Assembly (NCBI RefSeq): GCF_003937945.1
Contig: NZ_RSEC01000060.1
Coordinates: forward strand, 744,001 to 808,000
Direction: 5' to 3'
Source: Amycolatopsis eburnea
GTDB taxonomy: Bacteria; Actinomycetota; Actinomycetes; Mycobacteriales; Pseudonocardiaceae
DNA length: 64,000 bases
The number at the start of each line of letters is the position of its first letter. Within the stretch, counting starts at the first letter, position 1. This document shows, in pieces, positions 19,448-27,133 of this stretch. The notes below the pieces were generated by a model, which saw only the letters and a program-made list of their open reading frames with translations, was not told the DNA's origin and did not search any database. The translations under genes were made by a program, and so were the position numbers.

Positions 19448-20778
19448 TGACCGCTGTGCGCGAAGGGCTGCCCGGCCGGAGCGGTGAGCGCCGCTCCGCG
19501 CCGGGCCCCGGCCCGATCGTCACGCGGCTGCGGTCCTTCGCCGGCCTCGAAGGCACCCCGGACGCCCTGCACCTCGCGGTGGCCGACATCCGCCAGATGG
19601 GCCTCCCCTGGCAGGCCGACCCGCAGGGCTTCGGCACGTCGTGGGACGACCCGGCGCACGCGCGCGTGTCCGCCTGGGGCGAAGCGGTGGAGCGGTACTG
19701 CGCGACCTGGCCACCCCAGGACCTCGTCCACGGCAGCCACGACGACCTCGTCGCACGCGGGCTGACGGCGCTGTCCCCCGCGCGCCTCGCCCTCTACTCA
19801 CCCGGCCAGTACGCCACCCCCGGGTTCCCGTTCACGCCGTTCACCGGCTCGTCGCCGGTCCACTGGGTCCGCGCGACGTCCCTCGGCGGCGGCGTCGTCC
19901 ACGTCCCGGCGTTCCTGGTCCACACCGGCTGGCCCCACGTGCCGAAGGCGGTCGAGGAGCCGCTCCACGCGTTCCCGGCGATCGGCGGCACAGCCGCGGG
20001 TGAAACCCTCGAAGCCGCGATCCGCTCCGGGTTGCAGGAAATCGTCGAACACGACGCCTCGGCGGTCTGGTGGCTCAACGGCGCGCCCCAGCCCACCCTG
20101 GCCCCGACCCCGCGCCTGGCTTCCCTCGGTGGCGACGCCCGCTTCTGGTCGATCGGAAACGCGTTCGGCGTCCCGGTGATCGCGGCGGCGGTGCGGTCGC
20201 CCGAGGGCTGGCTGACGGTCGGCACGGCGATGCGCCCCGACCCGGAGGAGGCGGCGCTGAAGGCGCTGGCGGAGGCGTACACGCTGCAGATCACCTGCCG
20301 GACGCTCGACAACCCGGAGGCGATGACCGGCGACCGCCCTGGCCCCCTGCGGCCGTGGCGGGCGGAGCGCGACTACACCGACCTCTACGGTCCGGCCGAC
20401 CTGGTGGAGCTGCTGTGCCACCAGCAGTACCACCTGGATCCGCGAGCCGGCGACGCCGCGCTGGCCTGGGCTTCGGGCGGTTCTGCCCTCGATTGGGGGG
20501 CGATCCCACGGCCGGTGGACGACTCGCTCGACGCCCTCCACGCCCGCGTCGCGGCGGCCGGGCACGAGGTGCTGTACGTCGACCTGACCACGCCGGAAGC
20601 CGCGGCGGAGGGAGCCCGGGTGGTGCGGGTCCTGGTGCCGGGCACGGTCGGCACGGCGCCGGCGGCGTACCCGCCGCTGGGGCTGCGGCGGGTCCAGGAC
20701 CTCGGGGTGCGGCTGGGCTGGCACGCGGAGCCGTTGGCCGAGGAAGACCTCAACCGCGCCCCGATGCCGCACGGCTGA
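19447..20778 (+). CDS. Stand-alone YcaO-domain enzyme
   Basis: This 443-residue YcaO protein belongs to the family that activates peptide backbone amides with ATP to make azolines, macroamidines or thioamides. The ATP/Mg-binding signature is present: ARVSAWGEAVERY at 72-84 (Glu79, Glu82, Arg83), and GGTAAGETLEAAIRSGLQEI at 180-199 followed by Glu201 and Asp203. PDPEEAALKALAEAY at 265-279 is a later family motif. The end APMPHG recalls the Pro-rich tail of azoline-forming members. No ThiF/Ocin or dehydrogenase partner is encoded nearby, so this is a stand-alone type. It is coupled by TGATG to the repeat precursor, its obvious substrate. The chemistry performed cannot be decided from sequence. 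Confidence 0.9.
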   Translation: MTAVREGLPGRSGERRSAPGPGPIVTRLRSFAGLEGTPDALHLAVADIRQMGLPWQADPQGFGTSWDDPAHARVSAWGEAVERYCATWPPQDLVHGSHDDLVARGLTALSPARLALYSPGQYATPGFPFTPFTGSSPVHWVRATSLGGGVVHVPAFLVHTGWPHVPKAVEEPLHAFPAIGGTAAGETLEAAIRSGLQEIVEHDASAVWWLNGAPQPTLAPTPRLASLGGDARFWSIGNAFGVPVIAAAVRSPEGWLTVGTAMRPDPEEAALKALAEAYTLQITCRTLDNPEAMTGDRPGPLRPWRAERDYTDLYGPADLVELLCHQQYHLDPRAGDAALAWASGGSALDWGAIPRPVDDSLDALHARVAAAGHEVLYVDLTTPEAAAEGARVVRVLVPGTVGTAPAAYPPLGLRRVQDLGVRLGWHAEPLAEEDLNRAPMPHG

Positions 20779-21946
20779 CGCCGGCCCGCGCCTCCTCCCG
20801 CCGCCGCGACCGCCGCGCCGCCACCGCCGACGGCAGGATCAGCGCCGCGACCAGCCCGACGAACAGGAACGCCGCCCCGTACCCGACCGCCTGCGCGATG
20901 CCCCCGATGATCGGCGGCCCGGCCAGGAACCCGGTGTACGCGAGCGCCGACACGAACCCGATCTCGCGCTCCCCGCCCGTACCGTCACCACGCTTCCCGG
21001 CATCCCCGGCGAGGCTCAACGCGAGCGGGAACGACGCCGCGAGACCCGCTCCGGCCAGCGCGAAGCCGACGTACGCGACCGCCGCGACCGGGATCGTGGC
21101 CGTCGCGAGGAAGCCGGCCGTGGCCAGTGCCGCGCCCGCGACCAGGGTGCGGGTCGGCCCGAACCGCCGGTGCACCCAGGGGCCCACCAGCCGGGTCAGC
21201 GCCATGACCAGCTGGAACCCGGCGAACGCCAGCGCCGCCGCGCCCGGTCCGGCGCCGCGCTCGGCGGTCATCAGCAGCGCGGACCAGTCCGCCGCCGCGC
21301 CCTCGGCGACGGCCGAGCACAGCGCGACCGCCGCGAGCAGCCACAGCACCGGACGGCGGATCGGCGCCCGGTGACCGGTGACCACCGCGGCGGCGTGCTC
21401 GGGGCGGCTTCCCGGGACCGCTCGGAGCACGGGCAGCAGCACCACGACGGCGAAGACGGCCGCCGTGGTGAGGTGGCGCGCGGGCGACCAGCCGTGTCCC
21501 GCGGCGAGCCCAGCGGCCAGCGAACCCGCGAGCGCACCGACGCTGAACCCCGCGTGGAACACCGGCATGAGCGCCCGCCCCGTGCGACGTTCGACGGCCA
21601 CCGCGGCGACGTTCATCGCGACGTCGAGCATCCCGACGCTCGCGCCGACCACGAACAGCGCCCCGGCCAGGAGCGGGACGCCCGGGGCGAACCCGATCAG
21701 CACCAGCGCGACGGCGGCCAGGCCGGTGCTCCCCGCCACGACCGCCCTGGCCCCGAAGCGTTCGACGACCCGCCCGGCCGCCGAGGCGGCCACGAGCATG
21801 CCGACGCTGGCGCCGAGCAGCGCGAGCCCGAAGACGCCGGGTGAAGCGTGCACCTGGGCGGCCAGCGCGGGCGTGCGCGTCGCCCACGAGCCGATCGCCA
21901 GTCCGTTGAGGGCGAACACGGTGAACACCGCGATCCGATCCCGCAT
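20750..21946 (-). CDS. MFS transporter
   Basis: This 398-residue permease has about 12 membrane helices and the motif GRVVERFGARAVV in the second loop. It resembles YbjJ/fucose-permease-like facilitators. The ATG at 21946 is preceded by GGAAGGGGG. Its 3' end overlaps the convergent YcaO gene by 29 bases. A second transporter beside the RiPP operon may be coincidental. The substrate is not predictable. Confidence 0.85.
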   Translation of the reverse strand: MRDRIAVFTVFALNGLAIGSWATRTPALAAQVHASPGVFGLALLGASVGMLVAASAAGRVVERFGARAVVAGSTGLAAVALVLIGFAPGVPLLAGALFVVGASVGMLDVAMNVAAVAVERRTGRALMPVFHAGFSVGALAGSLAAGLAAGHGWSPARHLTTAAVFAVVVLLPVLRAVPGSRPEHAAAVVTGHRAPIRRPVLWLLAAVALCSAVAEGAAADWSALLMTAERGAGPGAAALAFAGFQLVMALTRLVGPWVHRRFGPTRTLVAGAALATAGFLATATIPVAAVAYVGFALAGAGLAASFPLALSLAGDAGKRGDGTGGEREIGFVSALAYTGFLAGPPIIGGIAQAVGYGAAFLFVGLVAALILPSAVAARRSRRREEARAGVSRAASGRG

Positions 21947-22163
21947 GGTTCCCCCTTCCGCCGCCCCAGCTTGACACGGCGCGCGTAGCACCGGACCGCC
22001 CCGTCCGCAAGCCCCGCCGGCGGCCGTGTGGACAACTGCGCGCGCTTCCCCGAGTTGTCCACAGAATCGAAAACACGGGCTGACAACCGTTTCCCGGCGA
22101 GCCAATCTGGAATCACACGTTCACCGCGGCCCCGGTGCCGCGACTTCCAGAGGGGAATCCACC

Positions 22164-22547
22164 ATGTCTTCCAGCCGTCTCCGTTCCCGGCTCCCGCAGT
22201 TGCTCGTCCTGGCCGTGCTCGGACTGCTGACCAGTGCCGGAGCGGCGCAGGCCGCTTCGGCGCCGCCGGATCCCGCCTGCCAGAAGGGCGAGTTCTGCCT
22301 GTGGTCGGGCGACGCCTACGGCGGCGAATCCGAGCGGTTCGACCTGCGCACCGCGAATCCCGGGGAATGCATTCCGCTGCCCGAAGGATTCGCGGGGTCG
22401 TCGTTCGCGAATCTGATGAGCCGTGACGTCACGGTGTACCAGGACGGGGAATGCTCGACCGAAGGCGATTTCATCACCTACCCGGGTGGTGGCACGTTCG
22501 TGCCGAACGCGCCCTTCCTCGTCCGCGCGGTCCAGATCTGGGAGTGA
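22164..22547 (+). CDS. Secreted peptidase inhibitor family I36-like protein
   Basis: This 127-residue exported protein has a clear Sec signal peptide: basic start SSSRLRSRLPQ, hydrophobic core LLVLAVLGLLTSAG, and cleavage after AQA. The mature part resembles the beta/gamma-crystallin-like fold of the Streptomyces metalloproteinase inhibitor family I36 (CLWSGDAYGGES, SRDVTVYQDGEC, and four cysteines able to pair). The ATG at 22164 follows GAGGGG. A long hairpin lies about 100 bases downstream. Inhibitor activity is a family-level inference; many relatives are of unknown function. Confidence 0.8.
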   Translation: MSSSRLRSRLPQLLVLAVLGLLTSAGAAQAASAPPDPACQKGEFCLWSGDAYGGESERFDLRTANPGECIPLPEGFAGSSFANLMSRDVTVYQDGECSTEGDFITYPGGGTFVPNAPFLVRAVQIWE

Positions 22548-22646
22548 CCCCCGACCCGGGTCCGAGCCCGCCGCCCGCTCCAAGGGGGAGCCGGCTCGCG
22601 GCGGCGGCCGGGCCCGACCGGGGCCGCTCCCCCGACAGCGGCCCCA

Positions 22647-22686
22647 CCCCGTGGGCGCGCCGCCGCGGCACGGCGCGCCCACGGGG
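22647..22686. terminator. Hairpin downstream of the I36-like gene
   Basis: CCCCGTGGGCGCGCCG pairs perfectly with CGGCGCGCCCACGGGG across an 8-base loop, 16 base pairs in all. No T-tract follows, so it is a hairpin-only terminator candidate of the kind common in actinomycetes. Confidence 0.6.
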
Positions 22687-22901
22687 CCTACCGGAGGCAG
22701 CTCGGCCGTCACACGGGAGTGGTCCGGACACCTCCCCCGAACGGGTCGGATCGCGGGCAGTGACGGTGTCGCCACCGGACTCCGGAATTACGTCGAACGA
22801 GACCTGAAACGATTCGCCGGTGTCGAACGATCGAGAGAATGGCGACGACTAAGCTGCCGGTGCCGGGCGACCGGCACGATCGGCAGCAGCCGTCGGCGCG
22901 G

Positions 22902-22978
22902 GCCCTCGTAGCTCAGCTGGATAGAGCAAGAGCCTTCTAATCTCTAGGTCGCAGGTTCGAGTCCTGCCGGGGGCGCCA
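22902..22978 (+). tRNA. tRNA-Arg (anticodon TCT)
   Basis: A full cloverleaf can be drawn. Acceptor GCCCTCG pairs with CGGGGGC, the D-arm is GCTC...GAGC, the loop CTTCTAA carries anticodon TCT at 22936-22938, and the T-arm is GCAGG-TTCGAGT-CCTGC. Discriminator G and an encoded CCA end at 22978. The top pair of the anticodon stem (C22933/T22941) is a mismatch. It decodes AGA and AGG, rare codons in this genome. Confidence 0.95.
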
Positions 22979-23284
22979 CCAGGGAAGACGTCGTGCGCGG
23001 CTGCGCACGACGTGCCCTGGCCACGTGATCGGCCCCACATCGTGCTCCCACAATGGACGGTGGCCGCCCGCATTCCCCCGCAGCGCGCGAAGGTCCGGAC
23101 GTCGCACCGTGCGAGCGGCCAGGTGGCCCAACGGGGCCGGGCCGAGTTCCAGTCGAGACAACCTTGTTACCCAGGCGGCGAACCGGGCGTCGTGCTCCCG
23201 CGCGACCGAACGGTCACACCGAGCGATGAACCGCGTCAAACCGACACGCCGGCCCGATCCGGCACACCTGTGGAGGACACCATC
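22979..23284. other. Intergenic after tRNA-Arg
   Basis: Just after the tRNA, GGGAAGACGTCGTGCGC-GGCT-GCGCACGACGTGCCC can form a hairpin (about 22982-23018), a plausible terminator. I see no attachment site, integrase or other mobile-element remnant here. The frames across this stretch have no recognisable features. Confidence 0.5.
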
Positions 23285-23521
23285 GTGGCGGACCACGCAT
23301 CCACCCCGCGACACCGCCGACGGCGCGAGAACGGCGTCGCGCGCGGCATCTTCGACGAAGCGCGCCGGGCCGACCTGGTGCAGCGGCACCTGAGGAAGCT
23401 GCACCACTTGGCCTTCCGCGCGGCCGCGGAGCATTCCGGCACCGGACCACCGGCGGGCGCACTGTCCAGTTCGGATCCGACACCCGGGGAAGCCGCGCCA
23501 CCCACGGCGGAGGCCGCTTGA
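23285..23521 (+). CDS. Possible small hypothetical protein
   Basis: A GTG at 23285 follows GGAGGA with good spacing and opens a 78-residue frame that begins VADHASTPRHRRRRENG and has a basic helical middle (FDEARRADLVQRHLRKLHH). I recognise no family. The frame is open further upstream to 23012, but only this part has a ribosome site. It could be a real small basic protein or chance. Confidence 0.35.
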   Translation: MADHASTPRHRRRRENGVARGIFDEARRADLVQRHLRKLHHLAFRAAAEHSGTGPPAGALSSSDPTPGEAAPPTAEAA

Positions 23522-23618
23522 CCCGGACCACGGCGAACCGGAACTTCGCACGCAACAAGATGATCGCCGACGTGATCTTGTCCCAGATTGGAGGAAAGCC
23601 GGCGACGAGAGGACGGAC

Positions 23619-24236
23619 ATGGACCTGCCCACACTGCTCGAGCGCGCTTTCCGGACGACGGCGGGTGTGGCGGCCGCCATCGAACCGGCGGCCTGGGACG
23701 GGCCGAGCCCGTGCCCGCGGTGGTCGGTGCGCCAGGTCGGCAACCACATGCTGGGAATGGTCGGCTTGACCACGCACGTCGCGAGCGGGCTGACGCTGGA
23801 CCCCGCCGAAGCGCAGCCGGAGCGGCTGGCGCAGCTGGCGTACACCGACCGGCTCGGCGCGGACCCCGCGGCCGCCATCCAAGCGGTCGGAGACCGGTCC
23901 GTCGCCGTCTTCGCCGAGCCCGGCACCCTCGAACGGCTCACCGTGGGCAAGGGCGGCGCGGACACGCCCGGTTCCGTGCACGCCTTGATGTGCATCAACG
24001 AGGTCGTCACCCACGGCTGGGACCTGGCCAGCGGCGGCGGGGTCGCCTACGAGCCCGACGCCGAGGTCGTCGCCACGGCGCGCGAGTTCGCCCTCGAGCT
24101 GGTGGGGCCCGAAGCGCGGGCGCTCGGGATGTTCGGGCCGCCCGTGGCGGTCGGGGCGGACGCCGACGTGCTGACCGCGCACCTGGGGCACACCGGCCGC
24201 CGGTCGCCGTGGCCGGGAATCCGAGCGGTGGCCTGA
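23619..24236 (+). CDS. TIGR03086-type DinB/mycothiol-isomerase-like protein
   Basis: This 205-residue protein is of the DinB-like four-helix superfamily that includes mycothiol-dependent maleylpyruvate isomerase. The start MDLPTLLERAFRTTAGVAAAI and WSVRQVGNHMLGM are typical of the TIGR03086 branch. His residues in GNHMLGMVG and EVVTHGWDLA are in place to bind a metal. Members are often mycothiol- or other thiol-linked, but the reaction here is unknown. The stop overlaps the start of the VOC gene (TGATG), so they are coupled. Confidence 0.8.
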   Translation: MDLPTLLERAFRTTAGVAAAIEPAAWDGPSPCPRWSVRQVGNHMLGMVGLTTHVASGLTLDPAEAQPERLAQLAYTDRLGADPAAAIQAVGDRSVAVFAEPGTLERLTVGKGGADTPGSVHALMCINEVVTHGWDLASGGGVAYEPDAEVVATAREFALELVGPEARALGMFGPPVAVGADADVLTAHLGHTGRRSPWPGIRAVA

Positions 24237-24679
24237 TGCCGGGCGGGGTGCGGCGGTTCGAGCACGTCGGCGTGATCGTCGACGACCTCGAAGCGGTGAC
24301 GGCTTTCTTCGCCGACCTCGGTTTCGAAGTCGCTCCGCCGATGCGGATCGAAGACGAATGGGTCGACCGGATTCTCGGGCTCGAGGGCGTGCACGCGGAA
24401 ATGGTGATGGTGAACGCGCCGGACGGCAGCGGAAAGCTCGAGCTGACGAAGTTCCACCACCCGGTCGACCCGGCGGGCGCGGCTCCGCCGGCCGTGAACC
24501 GGTTGGGGTTCCGGCACATCGCGTACATCGTCGAAGACCTCGACCGCACGATCGAGCGAATTCGGGCGAAAGGTCTGGACACCATCGGCGAAATCGTCAA
24601 CTACGAAAACATCTTCCGGATGTGCTACGTCCACGGACCGGAAGGGCTCATCGTCGAACTGGCGGAGGAGAGCACTTAG
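24236..24679 (+). CDS. VOC family protein (glyoxalase/epimerase-like)
   Basis: This 147-residue vicinal-oxygen-chelate protein has paired beta-alpha-beta-beta-beta modules: RRFEHVGVIVDDLEAVTAFF at the N-terminus and GFRHIAYIVEDLDRTIERI in the second half, ending GPEGLIVELAEE. The first-module His, GFRHIAY and the C-terminal Glu are candidate metal ligands. It could be a glyoxalase, epimerase or dioxygenase-type member. Coupling to the DinB-like gene suggests a shared detoxification or isomerisation role. Confidence 0.85.
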   Translation: MPGGVRRFEHVGVIVDDLEAVTAFFADLGFEVAPPMRIEDEWVDRILGLEGVHAEMVMVNAPDGSGKLELTKFHHPVDPAGAAPPAVNRLGFRHIAYIVEDLDRTIERIRAKGLDTIGEIVNYENIFRMCYVHGPEGLIVELAEEST

Positions 24680-24766
24680 GGAGATGCGGGACGGGGCCGC
24701 GTCGATAGCATCGCCAACGGGCGCAGGAATGTCCTGCGCCGCCGATGGGATCAAGGAGCGGATGCA

Positions 24767-25360
24767 ATGGCCCGAGTTGTCGTACACGCAGTGGTTTCGC
24801 TGGACGGCTACATCGCCTATCCCGATGACACCGTCGGGCCGCTGTTCGACTGGTACGGGAACGGCGACACCACGATCCGCGCCAACGACGAGTGGTCGTT
24901 CAACGTCAGCCAGGCGTCCGCGGACTACGTGCAGCCCTTCTGGGACGCCATCAAGGTCACGGTGATCGGACGGCACCTCTTCGACACCTTCGACGGCTGG
25001 GCGGGCAAGCCGGCCTCGGCGGACGAGCTCGTCGTCATCACCCACCGGCCGCTGCCGGAGGAGTGGCTGGCCCGGTTCCCCGACGCGCCGTTCCACACGG
25101 CCGACTCGATCGAGAACGGCATCAACCTGGCCAAGAAGCTGGCCGGCGACGGGCTGGTCTGCGTGGCCGCGGGGGACGTGGCCGGGCAGGCGTTCTCGGC
25201 CGGGCTCGTGGACGAGGTCGCGCTGGACGTCGCGCCGGTCGTCTTCGGCGAGGGCAAGCGGTACTTCGGCAGCCACTCCGGGACCGTCCTGCTCGAGGAC
25301 CCGGACGTCGTCATCCAGGGCGACCGCGTGCTGCACCTGCACTACAACGTCAAGCGCTGA
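24767..25360 (+). CDS. RibD/dihydrofolate-reductase-like protein
   Basis: This 197-residue protein has the RibD C-terminal reductase fold: N-terminal ARVVVHAVVSLDGYIAYPDD, IGRHLFDTFDGWAG, LVCVAAGDVAGQAFSAGLVD and VAPVVFGEGKRYF. It probably binds NADPH; the substrate is unknown. It is an intact relative of the frameshifted gene at 1620. The ATG at 24767 follows AAGGAG. It is read with, but not overlapping, the following GH13 gene. Confidence 0.85.
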   Translation: MARVVVHAVVSLDGYIAYPDDTVGPLFDWYGNGDTTIRANDEWSFNVSQASADYVQPFWDAIKVTVIGRHLFDTFDGWAGKPASADELVVITHRPLPEEWLARFPDAPFHTADSIENGINLAKKLAGDGLVCVAAGDVAGQAFSAGLVDEVALDVAPVVFGEGKRYFGSHSGTVLLEDPDVVIQGDRVLHLHYNVKR

Positions 25361-25370
25361 CCCGCGCCGC

Positions 25371-25384
25371 GGAAAACGTTTACC
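25371..25384. promoter_or_regulatory. LacI-type operator candidate
   Basis: GGAAAACGTTTACC is a near-perfect palindrome with a central CG, the form bound by LacI/GalR-family sugar repressors. It lies 119 bases before the GH13 gene at 25503, which would fit control by a maltose- or trehalose-type regulator. No such regulator gene is in the window. Confidence 0.5.
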
Positions 25385-25502
25385 AGGTCGCCGGGAGCAC
25401 GGCCGCTCTCGGCGATCTGCGTGCCTCGGCACCCGGCGCGCGCGTGCCTTCCCGCACGTTCGGATACGCGTCTCCACCGGCGGTTCTTGTAGCTTGGCAA
25501 GC

Positions 25503-27032
25503 ATGGCTGACTGGTTGGCGGATGCGGTCCTATACCAGATCTATCCGCAGAGCTTCGCGGACTCGAACGGGGACGGGATCGGCGACCTCGGGGGCGTCGA
25601 GTCCAAATTGGACTACCTGGCGTGGCTGGGTGTCAACACGGTCTGGCTGAACCCGTGCTTCGCCTCCCCCATGTTCGACGCGGGGTACGACATCGCGGAC
25701 TACTTCCGCGTCGACCCGCGGTACGGGAGCAACGACGACCTGCTCAAGCTGGTCGACTCGGCGGGCAGGCACGGGATCCGGGTGCTGCTGGACTTCGTTC
25801 CCGGGCACACCTCCAACGAGCACCCGTGGTTCGTCGCCTCGGCGAACGACCCGGACGACCACCGCTACATCTGGGCCGCCGAGCAGGGGCCGAACTTCCA
25901 GCCGTCGCCGGGCAGCCGGGAGGGTTTCTACCTGCCGAACTACTTCCCCGTGCAGCCCGCGCTGAACTTCGGGTACGGGCGGCCGAACGAGGCCGAGCCG
26001 TGGCGCCAGCCGGTGGACGCCGAGGGGCCGCGGGCGAACCGCCAGGCCCTCCGGGACATCATGGACTTCTGGATGGGTTACGGCATCGCCGGGTTCCGGG
26101 TCGACATGGCGCCGTTCCTGATCAAGGACGACCCCGGCCTGGTGGAGACGTCGAAGCTGTGGCGTGACCTGCGCGCGTGGATCGACCGCGCGCACCCCGG
26201 GACCGTGCTGCTGTCGGAGTGGAACGACCCGAAGCTGGCCGTCCCGGCCGGGTTCGACGCCGACTTCTTCATGCACTACGGGGAAAGCCGCGCGTTCCGG
26301 TCACTGTTCCACAACCGCGCGGTCTACGACATGACCTGGGAAGACCCGCGGCCGGCCTACTTCGACGCGGCGGGCCAGGGCTCGATCGACGTGTTCCTCG
26401 CCGAATGGGCGACGACCGCGGCGTCGATCGGCGACCGCGGGCACATCATCCTGCCGACCGCGAACCACGACTGGCCGCGGCTCGTCGCGGGTTCGCGCAC
26501 GGCGCGGCACGCGCGCAGCGCGCTGGTGTTCCTGCTGACCTGGCCGACGCTGCCGGCGATCTACTACGGCGACGAGATCGGCACGCAGTACCAGCCCGGC
26601 CTGCCCGACCACGAGGGCAGCCTGCTGCAGGTCTTCGAGGACGGCTTCAACCGCGCGGGCTCGCGCACGCCGATGCAGTGGGACGCGGCCGATCCGGAGG
26701 TCACCTACCTGCCCGCGAACCCGTCGCCGACGCGGCCGGACGTGGCCTCGCAGCGCGAGGACCCCGGGTCGAACCTGAACCTCGTCCGCGAACTCATCGC
26801 CCTGCGCAAGGCGAATCCCGCGCTGGGCACCCGCGGGGGCGTCTCGATCGTCCGGGCCGGGTACCCGTTCGTCTACCGCCGCGGTGAGTTCACCGTGGTG
26901 GTCAACCCCGCGCTGCGATCGGAGACCGTGAACGTCACGGCGCCCGGCGAGCTGGTTCTCGGCGAGGGCACCGGCTACGACGCCGCCGGGCTGCACGTCT
27001 CGGGCTACGGCTACGGGATCTACCGGGCCTGA
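25503..27032 (+). CDS. GH13 glycoside hydrolase
   Basis: This 509-residue family 13 enzyme begins ADWLADAVLYQIYPQSFADS. It shows region I DFVPGHTSNEHPWF, region II GFRVDMAPF with the catalytic Asp, region III VLLSEWND with the catalytic Glu, and region IV TANHDW. It is a cytosolic alpha-glucan or alpha-glucoside hydrolase, or possibly a transglycosidase. It is more divergent than the AglA at 59, with Pro-Gly in region I and Ser-Glu-Trp-Asn in region III. The ATG at 25503 is preferred over an in-frame start nine bases upstream. A strong terminator follows immediately and a LacI-type operator precedes it, suggesting a single regulated unit. Confidence 0.88.
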   Translation: MADWLADAVLYQIYPQSFADSNGDGIGDLGGVESKLDYLAWLGVNTVWLNPCFASPMFDAGYDIADYFRVDPRYGSNDDLLKLVDSAGRHGIRVLLDFVPGHTSNEHPWFVASANDPDDHRYIWAAEQGPNFQPSPGSREGFYLPNYFPVQPALNFGYGRPNEAEPWRQPVDAEGPRANRQALRDIMDFWMGYGIAGFRVDMAPFLIKDDPGLVETSKLWRDLRAWIDRAHPGTVLLSEWNDPKLAVPAGFDADFFMHYGESRAFRSLFHNRAVYDMTWEDPRPAYFDAAGQGSIDVFLAEWATTAASIGDRGHIILPTANHDWPRLVAGSRTARHARSALVFLLTWPTLPAIYYGDEIGTQYQPGLPDHEGSLLQVFEDGFNRAGSRTPMQWDAADPEVTYLPANPSPTRPDVASQREDPGSNLNLVRELIALRKANPALGTRGGVSIVRAGYPFVYRRGEFTVVVNPALRSETVNVTAPGELVLGEGTGYDAAGLHVSGYGYGIYRA

Positions 27033-27043
27033 CGGAACCGATG

Positions 27044-27073
27044 AATCCCGGCCGGAGCCCGGCCGGGATTTTT
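27044..27073 (+). terminator. Rho-independent terminator of the GH13 gene
   Basis: AATCCCGGCCGG, a 3-base loop AGC, and CCGGCCGGGATT form a perfect 12-bp stem, followed by further T residues. It starts 12 bases after the stop codon. Confidence 0.92.
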
Positions 27074-27088
27074 CGTGCGTGGGCACGG

Positions 27089-27119
27089 AAAAAGCCCCGG
27101 GCCAAGGCGGCCCGGGGCT
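27089..27119 (-). terminator. Rho-independent terminator of the SDR gene
   Basis: Read on the minus strand, AGCCCCGGGCC pairs with GGCCCGGGGCT and is followed by TTTTTCC. It lies 15 bases after the end of the epimerase-like gene. Confidence 0.9.
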
Positions 27120-27133
27120 CCTCCGAAACTGGC

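Noticed and set aside
22902..23618. Integration site of a mobile element at the tRNA-Arg 3' end
   Set aside because: No integrase, direct repeat of the tRNA end, or phage/plasmid gene is seen downstream.
22849..24010. Minus-strand frames containing GRTRTCDLEIRRLLLYPAELRG
   Set aside because: This peptide is the translation of the antisense of tRNA-Arg and is a well-known annotation artefact.
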